This document shows positions 16,712 to 26,214 of a stretch of 64,000 nucleotides of DNA, in pieces. Within the stretch, counting starts at the first letter, position 1, and each line of letters starts with the position of its first letter. This DNA is from CAIWHR01 sp039931775 (lineage in GTDB: Bacteria > Pseudomonadota > Gammaproteobacteria > Burkholderiales > Casimicrobiaceae). Both the position numbers and the translations under genes were made by a program. The notes beneath the pieces are model-generated. The model had not been told where the DNA came from and did no database searches. It was given only the letters and a program-made list of their open reading frames with translations. The stretch lies in assembly GCA_039931775.1 (NCBI GenBank), contig JBDTRG010000183.1:1-64000 (forward strand), in the 5' to 3' direction.

Positions 16712-19697
16712 GGAGCCTTCCTCCTTCCGGATCGATGAAGCAGGGCGGGCCGACTGTCACCCGCACTTTGGCGTTGGCAAGCGGCGACACCGCCCACAGC
16801 GTCTCGCCGTGCCGCTGGCGCCCGTTCGCCACCAGCGCCAGCGCAATCCACGCGTCGAGATTCGGGCTCCAGCACCACGAGGTCACGTGTCCCAGCATCG
16901 GGTTCGGCAGCGCGTGATCGGGGTCGGCGACGATCTTCGCGCCGCGGGGCATGATCGCGCCATCCTGCGCAGTAAGGCCCACGAGCTGCCATCGATCAGG
17001 GGCGCTCAGCGCGGCGCGCGCGAGCATCGGCTTGCCGATGCACCACTTGGCGGCGTTGACGAGACTGCCCATGCCGAGGTCGTCGGCGGTGGTGCGCCCA
17101 TCGGCCTCCGGACCGATCACGACGTGACCTTTCTCGATGCGCAGCGTGCTCATCGCCTCGGTACCGTAGGGCATGATGCCGAACTCCTCGCCGGCGGCGA
17201 TTACCGCTTCCCACATCGCGCGACCACGATCGGCCGGCACGTGGATCTCGAAGGCGAGTTCGCCGGAGTAGCTCATCCGGAAGACCCGTGCGGGGATCTC
17301 GCCATTCGCTCCGCTCACGCGGCATTCACGGACGGCCAGAAACGCAAAGGCGCCGTTCGACACATCGATGTCGACGATCTTCGCAAGCACGCGTCGCGCG
17401 TCGGGTCCCGACAGCGCCGCCGCGGCCCACTGCTCGGTGACCGACGTGGCAAATACCTCGAGCTCCGGCCAATCGATTTGCAACAGGTGCTGCAGGTGCT
17501 GCATCACCTTGACCGCATTCACGGTCGTGGTCGTCATCAGGTAGTGCGTCGGGGCAAGCCGCGATGTCGTCCCGTCGTCCAACACCATTCCATCGTCGCG
17601 CAGCATCACGCCATACCGGCACCGTCCGACCGCGAGCGTGTCCCAGCGGTTGATGTAGGCGCGATTCAGGAATTCTGCGACGTCATTGCCCTGCAGTTCG
17701 ATCTTGCCGAGCGTCGACACATCGACGATCCCGACGCGGCTGCGCACGTTTGTCGCCTCGCGGTTCGCGGCGTCGTCCGGGGATTCGCCGGCGCGCGGGT
17801 ACGAGTGCGGCCGCTTCCAGAGGCCGGTATTGACGAACCGCGCGCCTCGCTCGGCGTGCCAGTCGTGCATCGCCGTGCATCGGGTCGGCTCCATCTCCTT
17901 GCCGGTCGCATGTCCCGGAATCGCCCCGAGCGTGACGGGTGAATAGGGCGGGCGAAACGTCGTCGTGCCGACTTCCGGAATCGATCGCCCGGTCACCTCG
18001 GCGAGGAGCGCCAGTCCGACGACGTTGGAGAGCTTGCCCTGGTCCGTCCCCATGCCGAGCGTCGTGTAGCGTTTCAGGTGCTCGACCGATCTGTACCCTT
18101 CGCGCGCCGCGAGTGCGATGTCCGCGACCGTCACGTCGTTTTGCAGATCGACGAAACGCTTGTCGCCCTTGCGTGTGGTGGGCACGCTCCACAGCGGTTG
18201 CAGCGCACCGGTCGCGATGGCCGCCGCTCGGGGCGGTTGGGGCGCCGAGGCGGCGGCGAAGCCCGCGCGGTACGCCGCCTCGATTCCGGCGGCATGGCCG
18301 TCATCGAGCGCCGCGGCGAGGCCGAAGCGTCCGTTGGCGGCACCCGCCGGCGTCATCTGCGACAGCGCGCTGCCCGGGACGAACGTCGCGTGCTCTGCGT
18401 CGTAGCGCAGCCGGCCCCTCGCCTGCGAGAAGAGATGAACGGCGGGATTCCATCCGCCCGACACGCAGACGACATCGCATTCGATGCGCCGCCCCGCCCC
18501 GCCCGAAAGCGGTACGACATCGACGGCGCGAACGCGCAGCCGGCCGTGAGCGCGGGCGACGGCGGCGCCCGGTACGATCGGCAGGCCGGCCGCGCGGGCC
18601 TCGCGCGGCCATTGACCGTCGATCGCGGCGTCGGGTCGCGGGTCGATGACCGCCGCGACCGCCACGCCCGCGCGTTGGAGCGCGAGCGCCGCCGCGTAGG
18701 CGCTGTCGTTGTTGGTGAACACGACGGCGCGGGATCCGGGGCGGACCGCGTAGCGATCGATGTACGTGCGCGCGGCGCCGGCGAGCAAGGTGCCGGGCAG
18801 GTCGTTGTTGGCATAGGCGATGGCGCGTTCATGCGCGCCCGAGGCGAGGACCACGGACTTCGCACGTACCTTCCACAGGCGCTCGCGCGGCGCGCCGTCG
18901 GCGGAATCCTCACCGACGCATTCGATGAGGCCGATGAGATTGTCGTCGTAGTGGCCGAATGCGGTCGTGCGCAACAACAGCGTGACCAGGGAGCTCCCTT
19001 TGAGCTCTCGCGTCGTCGCGTCGATCCACGCCGCGGCGGGTCCGTCGTCGACCATGGCCGACGCACCGACGAGGCTGCCGCCGAACACCGGATGCTCGTC
19101 GCAGAGGATCACGCGCGCGCCGGTCATTGCGGCGGCGCGCGCGGCGGCAAGGCCCGCCGGCCCCGCACCGATCACCATCACGTCGCAATGCGCGTGTTGA
19201 TGCTCGTAATGATCCGGGTCCGGCGCATTCGCCGAACGACCCATGCCGGCAGCGTGGCGGATCACGTGCTCGTAGCGGAGCCACGCCTTCGACGTGGCCG
19301 GCCACATGAACGTCTTGTAGTAGAACCCCGCGGGAATGAGGCGCGACGCGACGTCGTTGACGGCGCCTGCGTCGAGGGAGAGCGACGGCCAGCGGTTCTG
19401 GCTCGCGGCGACGAGCCCTTCGCGGAGCGGAAAAACGCTCGCGCGCACATTGGGTTCCGTGCGCGCGCCGACGTCGATCTGCAGCAGCGCATTCGGCTCT
19501 TCGACCCCGGCGGTTGCGATGCCGCGTGGCCGGTGATACTTGAAGCTTCGGCCGACGAGGTGCACGCCGTTGGCGAGCAGCGCGGAGGCGAGCGTGTCGC
19601 CCGCATAGCCCTCGTAGGGCGCGCCGTCGAACGAGAAACGCAACGGCCGGGAGCGGTCGACGATCCCGCCTTCGGGCAGCCGGTGCGACTGCGTCAT
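16704..19697 (-). CDS. soxA: Sarcosine oxidase alpha subunit
   Basis: A 997-aa protein from the ATG at 19697, which overlaps the soxD stop by ATGA; the longer frame to 19946 overlaps soxD in another phase. Domains: an N-terminal 2Fe-2S-like fold without the cluster (FDGAPYEGYAGDTLASALLANG), an NAD-binding pyridine nucleotide-disulfide oxidoreductase region (VMVIGAGPAGLAAARAAAMTG near 170), and a C-terminal GcvT/aminomethyltransferase folate domain (from about 590; MLRDDGMVLDDGTTSRL). The enzyme oxidises sarcosine to glycine, transferring the methyl to tetrahydrofolate or releasing formaldehyde. Length is normal for the family. Confidence 0.93.
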   Translation of the reverse strand: MTQSHRLPEGGIVDRSRPLRFSFDGAPYEGYAGDTLASALLANGVHLVGRSFKYHRPRGIATAGVEEPNALLQIDVGARTEPNVRASVFPLREGLVAASQNRWPSLSLDAGAVNDVASRLIPAGFYYKTFMWPATSKAWLRYEHVIRHAAGMGRSANAPDPDHYEHQHAHCDVMVIGAGPAGLAAARAAAMTGARVILCDEHPVFGGSLVGASAMVDDGPAAAWIDATTRELKGSSLVTLLLRTTAFGHYDDNLIGLIECVGEDSADGAPRERLWKVRAKSVVLASGAHERAIAYANNDLPGTLLAGAARTYIDRYAVRPGSRAVVFTNNDSAYAAALALQRAGVAVAAVIDPRPDAAIDGQWPREARAAGLPIVPGAAVARAHGRLRVRAVDVVPLSGGAGRRIECDVVCVSGGWNPAVHLFSQARGRLRYDAEHATFVPGSALSQMTPAGAANGRFGLAAALDDGHAAGIEAAYRAGFAAASAPQPPRAAAIATGALQPLWSVPTTRKGDKRFVDLQNDVTVADIALAAREGYRSVEHLKRYTTLGMGTDQGKLSNVVGLALLAEVTGRSIPEVGTTTFRPPYSPVTLGAIPGHATGKEMEPTRCTAMHDWHAERGARFVNTGLWKRPHSYPRAGESPDDAANREATNVRSRVGIVDVSTLGKIELQGNDVAEFLNRAYINRWDTLAVGRCRYGVMLRDDGMVLDDGTTSRLAPTHYLMTTTTVNAVKVMQHLQHLLQIDWPELEVFATSVTEQWAAAALSGPDARRVLAKIVDIDVSNGAFAFLAVRECRVSGANGEIPARVFRMSYSGELAFEIHVPADRGRAMWEAVIAAGEEFGIMPYGTEAMSTLRIEKGHVVIGPEADGRTTADDLGMGSLVNAAKWCIGKPMLARAALSAPDRWQLVGLTAQDGAIMPRGAKIVADPDHALPNPMLGHVTSWCWSPNLDAWIALALVANGRQRHGETLWAVSPLANAKVRVTVGPPCFIDPEGGRLRV

Positions 19698-19969
19698 GCG
19701 GGGGCTCCCGGTAGCGTCTCGCCGGGGCGGGCGCAGCCGAGGATTTCGTGCGTACGCGTGTCGCGGCGAACTTCGAACCACTGGCGGCATCCTGCGCTGT
19801 GCAGCCACCGCTCCGCGTGCGGACCCGCGGGGTTGTCGCGCAGATAGACGTAGGCGTACCAGACTGCTTCCGGGGCGCCGGGCGCCGGGCGCTTCGCGTT
19901 GGCGTCCCCGCCATAGGTGAATTCGATCTGGCTGCGGGGACCGCACCAGGGGCAGGGAATCAGCAGCAT
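19694..19969 (-). CDS. soxD: Sarcosine oxidase delta subunit
   Basis: A 91-aa zinc-binding subunit. The zinc ligands CPWCGPR are near the N-terminus, with a later HSAGCRQWFEVRRDTRTHEI segment holding the remaining ligands, as in known SoxD proteins. It lies 24 bases after soxB, with a 4-base overlap into soxA. Confidence 0.92.
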   Translation of the reverse strand: MLLIPCPWCGPRSQIEFTYGGDANAKRPAPGAPEAVWYAYVYLRDNPAGPHAERWLHSAGCRQWFEVRRDTRTHEILGCARPGETLPGAPA

Positions 19970-19993
19970 GCGGGATTCGCTCGCGTCATTTCG

Positions 19994-21247
19994 TCAGTGT
20001 GCCCAGGCGCAGGCTCCTGCGCCTTTTTCGTCGATCATGCGGCCTTCGGCGAATCGCTCGAGCGTAAACGCCGCGTTGAGCGGATGCGGCGCATCGCGCG
20101 CCATGGTGTAGGCATGCAGCCAGCCGGACGCCGGCGTCGCCTTGAAGCCGCCGTAACACCAGCCGCCAGTCATCGTGAGGCCCTTGACCGGCAGCTTGGC
20201 GATGATCGGGCTCCCGTCCATCGTCATGTCGCAGATGCCACCCCACGTGCGCAAGAGCTTCAACCGGCCGAAGCCTGGAAAGAGGGCGAGGCATGCGCCG
20301 ACGACGTTCTCGATGATCGGGAGGTTGCCGCGCTGCGCATACGAATTGCAGAAATCGAGGTCGCCGCCCATGACGAGCTCGCCCTTGTCGGACTGGCTGA
20401 TGTAGAAATGCACCGCACCCGAAGTAACGACCGTGTCGAGCACCGGCTTGATCGGCTCGGAGACCATCGCCTGCAGCGCGTGCGATTCGATCGGCAGCTT
20501 GATGCCCGCCATCGCCGCGACGTGACTGGAATGACCGGCGACCGCGAGGCCCAGCTTCGCGGTTGCGATGAATCCGCGCGTCGTCTCGACGCCGGCGATG
20601 GCGCCGCCCTCGATGCGGATTCCGGTGACCTCGCACTGCTGGATGATGTCGACCCCGCACGCATCGGCGGCACGCGCATAGCCCCACGCGACGGCGTCGT
20701 GGCGCACCGTGCCGCCACGCGGTTGCAACAGGCCGCCGTGGATCGGAAAGCGGGCGTCCGCCGAGCAATCGAGGGTGGGAATGGCGCGCGCGATCTCGCC
20801 GGTCGACATGAACTTCGCGTCGATGCCGTTGAGGCGCATCGCGTTGCCGCGCCGGATCGCGGCGTCGAGGTCGGCTGGCGAATGGACGAGGTTCAGCACG
20901 CCGCGCGCGCTGTACATCACGTTGAAGTTGAGTTCCTTCGACAGTCCTTCCCAGAGCTTCAGCGAGTACTCGTAGAAATGCGCGTTGGCGTCGAGATGAT
21001 AGTTCGAGCGGACGATCGTCGTGTTGCGCCCGGTATTTCCGCCGCCGAGCCAGCCTTTCTCCAGCACCGCCACGTTGGTGACGCCATGTTCCTTCGCGAG
21101 GTAGTAGGCGCTCGCGAGGCCGTGTCCGCCCCCGCCGACGATGACTGCGTCGTAGCGCGGCTTCGGCGACGGGCTTCTCCACGCGAGCGGCCAGCGCTCA
21201 TGGAATCCGACGGCGTTTCGCGCAAGGGAAAATATCGAGTATTTCAA
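19994..21247 (-). CDS. soxB: Sarcosine oxidase beta subunit
   Basis: A 417-aa flavoprotein, the catalytic subunit. The FAD-binding motif is YDAVIVGGGGHGLASAYYL, followed by GGNTGRNTTIVRSNY. The conserved GGTVRHDAVAWG segment carries His183, the position expected for covalent FMN attachment in heterotetrameric sarcosine oxidase. It is the first gene of the minus-strand cluster, and its start faces the divergent TAXI-TRAP receptor gene across 184 bases, which must hold both promoters. No glyA or purU, common sox neighbours, lies in the window. Confidence 0.93.
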   Translation of the reverse strand: MKYSIFSLARNAVGFHERWPLAWRSPSPKPRYDAVIVGGGGHGLASAYYLAKEHGVTNVAVLEKGWLGGGNTGRNTTIVRSNYHLDANAHFYEYSLKLWEGLSKELNFNVMYSARGVLNLVHSPADLDAAIRRGNAMRLNGIDAKFMSTGEIARAIPTLDCSADARFPIHGGLLQPRGGTVRHDAVAWGYARAADACGVDIIQQCEVTGIRIEGGAIAGVETTRGFIATAKLGLAVAGHSSHVAAMAGIKLPIESHALQAMVSEPIKPVLDTVVTSGAVHFYISQSDKGELVMGGDLDFCNSYAQRGNLPIIENVVGACLALFPGFGRLKLLRTWGGICDMTMDGSPIIAKLPVKGLTMTGGWCYGGFKATPASGWLHAYTMARDAPHPLNAAFTLERFAEGRMIDEKGAGACAWAH

Positions 21248-21431
21248 GGCAGTCCGGCGTGGGTTGAGGAGACGGCGCGGGTGTCACCAGCGGATGGAAT
21301 CAGGTATTCTAACGGCACCGGCGGACACCCGTGATTTGCTCGTGCGAGCGTCTGAACGGGCGCGTCGTCAAGCGTGACTGCAGTCCGGTCGTTGACGTTC
21401 CGTCGATTTCGCCACCACCACTGAGGTCCCC

Positions 21432-22457
21432 ATGTCTCACGCATCTTTCGTTTCCGGCGCGGTTGTGCGCCTGCTCGCCGGCGCCGCGCTGGCCGCGTTC
21501 ACCGTCACCGCCACGCTCGCACAGGAAATCAAGTTTTTCCGCATCGGCACCGGCGGTACCGCGGGAACCTACTACCCGATCGGCGGCCTGATCGCCAACG
21601 CGATCTCGAACCCGCCCGGCTCGCGGGCCTGCGCCGACGGCGGAAGCTGCGGCGTGCCCGGGCTCGTCGCCACCGCGGTAGCATCGAACGGCTCGGTCGC
21701 CAACATCAACGGGATCACGTCGGGCCAGATGGAATCCGGCTTCACGCAATCGGACGTCGCGTACTGGGCCTACACCGGCACCGGCGTGTACGACGGCAAG
21801 CCGAAGGTCGGCGACCTGCGGCTCATCGCCAACCTGTATCCGGAGACGATCCACGTCGTCGCGCGCAAGGGTTCCGGGATTCGCAGCGTCGCCGACTTGA
21901 AGGGCAAGCGCGTCTCGCTCGACGAGCCGGGCTCGGGCACGCTGGTCGACGCGCGGATCATCCTGGCCGCGTTCGGCATCACCGAGAAGGACATCAAGGC
22001 CGAATACCTGAAGCCCAATCAAGCGGGCGACAAGATGAAGGACGGCGGACTCGACGCGTTCTTCTTCGTCGGCGGCTATCCGACCGGTGCGATCGCCGAG
22101 CTCGCTTCGTCGGGTGCGGGCATCGAACTCGTGCCGGTGACCGGCCCGGAAGTCGACAAGATGCGCTCCGAGTACGCGTTCTTCGCGCCGGACTCGATCC
22201 CCGCCAACACCTACAAGGGCGTCGGTGAGGTTAAGACGATCGCCGTAGGCGCGCAGTGGGTGACCTCGACCAAGCAGCCCGAGGCGCTGATCTACGAAGT
22301 GACGAAGGCGATGTGGAACGAGAACACGCGCAAGCAGCTCGACGCGGGTCACGCCAAGGGCAAGGCGATCCAGGCCGCGTCGGCGACGGCCGGCGCCGGC
22401 ATCCCGTTCCATCCGGGTGCCGAAAAGTTCTACAAGGAAAAAGGGATGCTGAAGTAG
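21432..22457 (+). CDS. TAXI-family TRAP transporter solute receptor
   Basis: A 341-aa periplasmic receptor. A signal peptide ends ATLAQE. The signature FRIGTGGTAGTYYPIGGLIANAIS is that of TAXI receptors, and FTQSDVAYWAYTGTGVY, GKRVSLDEPGSGT and FFFVGGYPTGAIAELA follow. It is the high-affinity binding protein for the fused permease downstream, and the ligand is probably an organic anion or amino acid derivative. Divergence from soxB hints at a link to betaine or sarcosine metabolism, but this is inference. A strong hairpin follows before the permease gene. Confidence 0.92.
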   Translation: MSHASFVSGAVVRLLAGAALAAFTVTATLAQEIKFFRIGTGGTAGTYYPIGGLIANAISNPPGSRACADGGSCGVPGLVATAVASNGSVANINGITSGQMESGFTQSDVAYWAYTGTGVYDGKPKVGDLRLIANLYPETIHVVARKGSGIRSVADLKGKRVSLDEPGSGTLVDARIILAAFGITEKDIKAEYLKPNQAGDKMKDGGLDAFFFVGGYPTGAIAELASSGAGIELVPVTGPEVDKMRSEYAFFAPDSIPANTYKGVGEVKTIAVGAQWVTSTKQPEALIYEVTKAMWNENTRKQLDAGHAKGKAIQAASATAGAGIPFHPGAEKFYKEKGMLK

Positions 22458-22490
22458 GAAAGGCGCAATCCGCCGCGCCGCCTGAATCAA

Positions 22491-22523
22491 AAGACGGGGC
22501 CGGTAATCATCCGGCCCCGTCTT
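22491..22523 (+). terminator. Strong hairpin between TRAP receptor and permease
   Basis: A perfect 13-bp stem (22491-22503 with 22511-22523, AAGACGGGGCCGG and its complement) around a 7-base loop. Only a weak T-rich tail follows. It probably lowers permease expression or stabilises the receptor mRNA. Confidence 0.8.
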
Positions 22524-22574
22524 CATTCCACCAAGGCAGACGCGAGCTGCGCGACGACATCCCCGGGAGACGGC

Positions 22575-24752
22575 GTGCAGGAAATCGACACTAGGAAGGC
22601 GATCGAGCTCGAGGAGAAATACGACCCCGAGATGCGATTCCGGCCGCTGCTGCCGCCGGCGACCTTCATCGTCGCGTTTCTGCTGATCGTACTTTCCTGC
22701 TTCCACTACTACACGGCCGGATTCGGCCTGTTGCGCGAGACCACGCACCGCGGCATCCACATGGCCTTCGTGCTGGGGCTCGTCTTCCTGGTGTTCCCCG
22801 CGCGAAAGTCGACGCTGGAGAAGCCGGCCGTGCACACGTGGCTTGCCCCGGGCGGCGTGCCGCTCGTCGACTGGGCGCTCGGGCTCGCGATCGCGTCGTC
22901 GGTGCTGTACATCCCGTGGATCTTCGAGGACCTCGCGTTTCGCGTCGGCAATCCCTTGCCGCTCGATGTCGTGATGGGATCGATCCTCGTCGTGCTGCTG
23001 CTCGAGGCGACGCGGCGCGCGATGGGCTGGCCGCTGCCGCTGATCGCCGTCGTGTTCATGATCTACGCGCTCGCCGGTCCGGTTTTTCCGGGGCTGCTCA
23101 AGCACTCGGGCGCGCCGTGGTCGAGTCTCGTCAACCACCTCTACATGACGAGCCAGGGCATCTACGGCATCGCGATCGGCGTCGTCGCGACCTTCGTGTT
23201 CCACTTCGTGCTCTTCGGCGTGTTGGCCACACGCATCGGCCTCGGCAAGCTATTTATCGACATCGCGTCGTCGATCGCCGGGCGTTACGCCGGCGGCCCC
23301 GCCAAGGTCAGCGTGTTCGCCTCGGCGCTCTTCGGGATGCTGTCGGGGTCGTCGGTCGCCAACGCGGTGACGGTGGGCTCGCTGACGATCCCGGCGATGG
23401 TTCGCCTGGGCTATCCGCGCCACTTCGCAGGGGCCGTCGAGGCGGCGTCGTCGACGGGCGGCCAGATCACCCCGCCGATCATGGGCGCCGCCGCGTTCCT
23501 GATGATCGAATTCCTGAACCTTCCCTATCAGACGATCATCATCGCGGCGATCGTGCCGGCGTTCATGCACTTCTACGGTGTGTTCATGCAGGTGCATTTC
23601 GAGGCGAAGCGAACGGGACTTCGCGGCCTCACGCCGAACGAACTGCCCGATCTCCGCAAGGAGCTCGTCGGCAATTGGCCGACCTTGATTCCGCTCGTGC
23701 TGCTGATCGGCATCATCGTCAACGGATCGACGCCCTACCTTGCGGCGTTCACCGGCATCTCGTCGGCCACACTCGTCGGTTTCTTCACCACGCGCGAAAG
23801 GACCACCGTCGCGCAGTGGGTGGCGCTCGCCGTCGGCCACGCGGTGCTGATCGCGCTCATCACCGGTCAGTTCGGCGAATACAACGTCTACGTGTTCGTC
23901 GTGATGCTGGCGATCGTGCCGGTGGTGCACAGGCAGATCGCCGCGGTGTCGCGGATCGCCCGGAAGGATCTCGTCGAGGCGTTCGAAACGGGCGCCAAGT
24001 ACGCGCTCGCGGTGGGCGCGGCGGCGGCGACGGTCGGCATCGTGATCGGTGTGGTTACGCTGACCGGCGTCGGTTTCAAGATCTCGTACATCGTGACCTC
24101 CGCCGCGCAGACGATCGCGTCGACCGTCATCGCGGTCCTGCCGTCGGGCCTCGTCGAGGCGAAGTCGCTCACGCTGCTTGCGGCGCTCTTCATGACGGCC
24201 GTCGTCTGCGTGCTGATGGGGTGCGGCATCCCGACCACCGCGAACTACATCATCATGGTCACGGTCGCCGCGCCCACACTCGTGCTGCTGGGCGTGCAGC
24301 CGCTGGTCGCGCATTTCTTCGTCTTCTATTACGGTGTGCTGGCCGACATTACGCCGCCGGTGGCGCTCGCTGCCTATGCCGCGGCCGGCATGGCCGGCTC
24401 CGACCCGTTCAAGACCGGCAACACCGCGTTCCGGCTCGGGCTCGGCAAGGCCCTCGTGCCGTTCGTCTTCGTGTTCGCGCCGTCGCTTCTGCTCGTGACG
24501 GCCGGATTCACGTGGCAGGAATTCGCGATTGCGTTTGTCGGCTGCGTGCTCGGCATCACCTTTCTCGGCGCCGCGTTGTCGAATTACTTCCTGGTGCAGA
24601 TGCGGACCTGGGAGCGCTGGGTGTGCGCCGCGGCTGCGTTCCTGATGGTCGCGCCGGAACTCACCAGCACGCTCATCGGAATCGCGATGGTCGTGCCGGT
24701 GATGCTGCGGCACGTCGCCACGATGAAGCGCGGTACCGCCGTCGCGACCTAG
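22575..24752 (+). CDS. TRAP transporter fused permease (TAXI type, 4TM + 12TM)
   Basis: A 725-aa membrane protein starting at GTG, with GGGAGA before it. The N-terminal four-helix small-permease part (about 20-190) is fused to the large DctM-like part. Signature segments are MLSGSSVANAVTVGSLTIPAM, AVEAASSTGGQITPPIMGAAAF and VLMGCGIPTTANYIIMV. It imports the receptor's ligand with a cation gradient. Fused permeases are the rule for TAXI systems, so transporter and receptor form a complete pair. Confidence 0.93.
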   Translation: MQEIDTRKAIELEEKYDPEMRFRPLLPPATFIVAFLLIVLSCFHYYTAGFGLLRETTHRGIHMAFVLGLVFLVFPARKSTLEKPAVHTWLAPGGVPLVDWALGLAIASSVLYIPWIFEDLAFRVGNPLPLDVVMGSILVVLLLEATRRAMGWPLPLIAVVFMIYALAGPVFPGLLKHSGAPWSSLVNHLYMTSQGIYGIAIGVVATFVFHFVLFGVLATRIGLGKLFIDIASSIAGRYAGGPAKVSVFASALFGMLSGSSVANAVTVGSLTIPAMVRLGYPRHFAGAVEAASSTGGQITPPIMGAAAFLMIEFLNLPYQTIIIAAIVPAFMHFYGVFMQVHFEAKRTGLRGLTPNELPDLRKELVGNWPTLIPLVLLIGIIVNGSTPYLAAFTGISSATLVGFFTTRERTTVAQWVALAVGHAVLIALITGQFGEYNVYVFVVMLAIVPVVHRQIAAVSRIARKDLVEAFETGAKYALAVGAAAATVGIVIGVVTLTGVGFKISYIVTSAAQTIASTVIAVLPSGLVEAKSLTLLAALFMTAVVCVLMGCGIPTTANYIIMVTVAAPTLVLLGVQPLVAHFFVFYYGVLADITPPVALAAYAAAGMAGSDPFKTGNTAFRLGLGKALVPFVFVFAPSLLLVTAGFTWQEFAIAFVGCVLGITFLGAALSNYFLVQMRTWERWVCAAAAFLMVAPELTSTLIGIAMVVPVMLRHVATMKRGTAVAT

Positions 24753-24918
24753 AGGGCTACCGTTCCCGCTCCAGGCGTGGCAGGGTGTTGACTGCCAATT
24801 TCAATACGCGCAAATTAGCTCGTCCTTCCGTCCAGTCGGCGCTCGCCATGACGAAGGCTCGCAACGGATGAGCGCGATCGTTTTTGTCTCGAACACTGAA
24901 TTTTGGGGAGGCAAAGCA

Positions 24919-26169
24919 ATGACAACACTTCCACTGGCTATGGATTCAAGTCCTGGAAGGTCGCGTAGGTCGGACATGCGTCCGAGCGCAAAGGCCCGCT
25001 CCCGGCTCTCGGTACGCCGGCTTGCCGCTCTGCTCGTTGCCATCACATTCGCACTTCTCGCCTGCGCGCCCGCCAGCGCTCAAGGGTCGTCCCGCGTTCG
25101 GTTCGTCGGGAATGCCGCTTACTCGTTCGATCGCAAAATTGCGGTATTGACCGCCAACAAAGTCTCGAATTTCGAATCGTCCGGAGTTTCGGGCCCGTTG
25201 ACCCTGGAGCTTTGGGCTTTCGCGAGTCCTTATGCCGGCACCGGTACCAAGACGGACAAGAATGGGCTCAAGTTGGCAGAGTTCGCGCTGGGTCAGCTGA
25301 ACGCCGGGTCCAATTTTCTTTACGTCGACTCCGGGCCGATCGCGTTCGCCAGTCCGATGAAGGGCATCTGGTTCTTCACGCTGTTCGTGACCGAGTCCGT
25401 GGCGGGAGTGACCGCGCGGGATGATTGGAAAAACTTTTCACAGCCCGTTGTGATCGGCCCGGTGTCCACGATTGTCCCGGTTGCCGGTATTTGGTGGAAT
25501 CCCGAGGAATCGGGCACGGGTTATGCCATCGACTACCAGAACGGCGTGTTACTCGTGCAGTCCTACTCCTACCAGTTCGTGGGGACACCCCAGTGGTACC
25601 TTGCCGCCGGCGAGGTGGACTCCAACACGTTCGGAGCGACGCTCGACAGGTACGTCGACGGACAGTGCATCTCTTGCGCCTACACGCCGGCGGCCCTCGT
25701 TGGCAACGATGGAGCGATGAGCATCGTCTTCACGTCGCCAACCACGGCCACCGCCTACCTGCCCGGAGGACGCCAGATCCAGATCGAGCGGTACTTTGGC
25801 GCCGCGCCCAGCGTCCCCGTGTCGGCATCCGCAATCGCGCCTGTTGCCGGTGTCTGGTGGAATCCGAACGAATCGGGCACCGGATACGGACTCGACTACC
25901 AGAGCGGGACGTTGCTGGTGCAAATTTACTCGTTCCAGCCGGGAGGGCAGTCGCAGTGGTACCTCGCCGCCGGACAGGTCAACGCCAACGTTTTCACAGC
26001 GACCCTCGACAAGTACGCGGGTGGCCAGTGCATCTCCTGCTCGTACACGCCCGCGACCCACGTTGGCAACGACGGGAATATTTCCATGACATTCACATCG
26101 CCGACCACCGCCAATGTCGTGCTGCCCGGCGGCCGCCAGATCCAGATCCAGCGCTACTTTGGGCCGTAG
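24919..26169 (+). CDS. Exported protein with two WWNPxESG repeats, function unknown
   Basis: A 416-aa protein. GGGGAGG precedes the ATG at 24919, so the longer frame from 24868 is not used. A long, Arg-rich signal peptide (hydrophobic core about 35-50, ending CAPASAQ) leads into an N-terminal beta domain of about 120 residues (LTLELWAFASPY). Two repeats of exactly 108 residues follow, each beginning PVAGxWWNPxESGTGYxxDY, containing QWYLAAGxV and GQCISCxYTPA, and ending RQIQIxRYFG. A CxxC pair in each repeat could form a disulfide. Similar WWNPxESGWG repeats occur in many uncharacterised proteobacterial exported proteins. It is probably extracellular or periplasmic; the ligand is unknown. Confidence 0.75.
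   Translation: MTTLPLAMDSSPGRSRRSDMRPSAKARSRLSVRRLAALLVAITFALLACAPASAQGSSRVRFVGNAAYSFDRKIAVLTANKVSNFESSGVSGPLTLELWAFASPYAGTGTKTDKNGLKLAEFALGQLNAGSNFLYVDSGPIAFASPMKGIWFFTLFVTESVAGVTARDDWKNFSQPVVIGPVSTIVPVAGIWWNPEESGTGYAIDYQNGVLLVQSYSYQFVGTPQWYLAAGEVDSNTFGATLDRYVDGQCISCAYTPAALVGNDGAMSIVFTSPTTATAYLPGGRQIQIERYFGAAPSVPVSASAIAPVAGVWWNPNESGTGYGLDYQSGTLLVQIYSFQPGGQSQWYLAAGQVNANVFTATLDKYAGGQCISCSYTPATHVGNDGNISMTFTSPTTANVVLPGGRQIQIQRYFGP
25477..25800 (+). repeat. Intragenic repeat unit 1 (324 bp, 108 aa)
   Basis: First WWNPxESG unit of the exported protein. It is in frame and identical in length to unit 2, with 39 bases between units. Protein similarity is high (most residues shared), while the DNA has diverged, so the duplication is not recent. 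Confidence 0.85.
25840..26163 (+). repeat. Intragenic repeat unit 2 (324 bp, 108 aa)
   Basis: Second WWNPxESG unit, ending two codons before the stop region of the gene. It keeps the CISC pair and the QWYLAAG and GGRQIQI segments of unit 1. Confidence 0.85.
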
Positions 26170-26214
26170 CCCGCTAGGGCATTTCAGGCGTTGCGGCAAC
26201 CAAGGGAATCTCGG

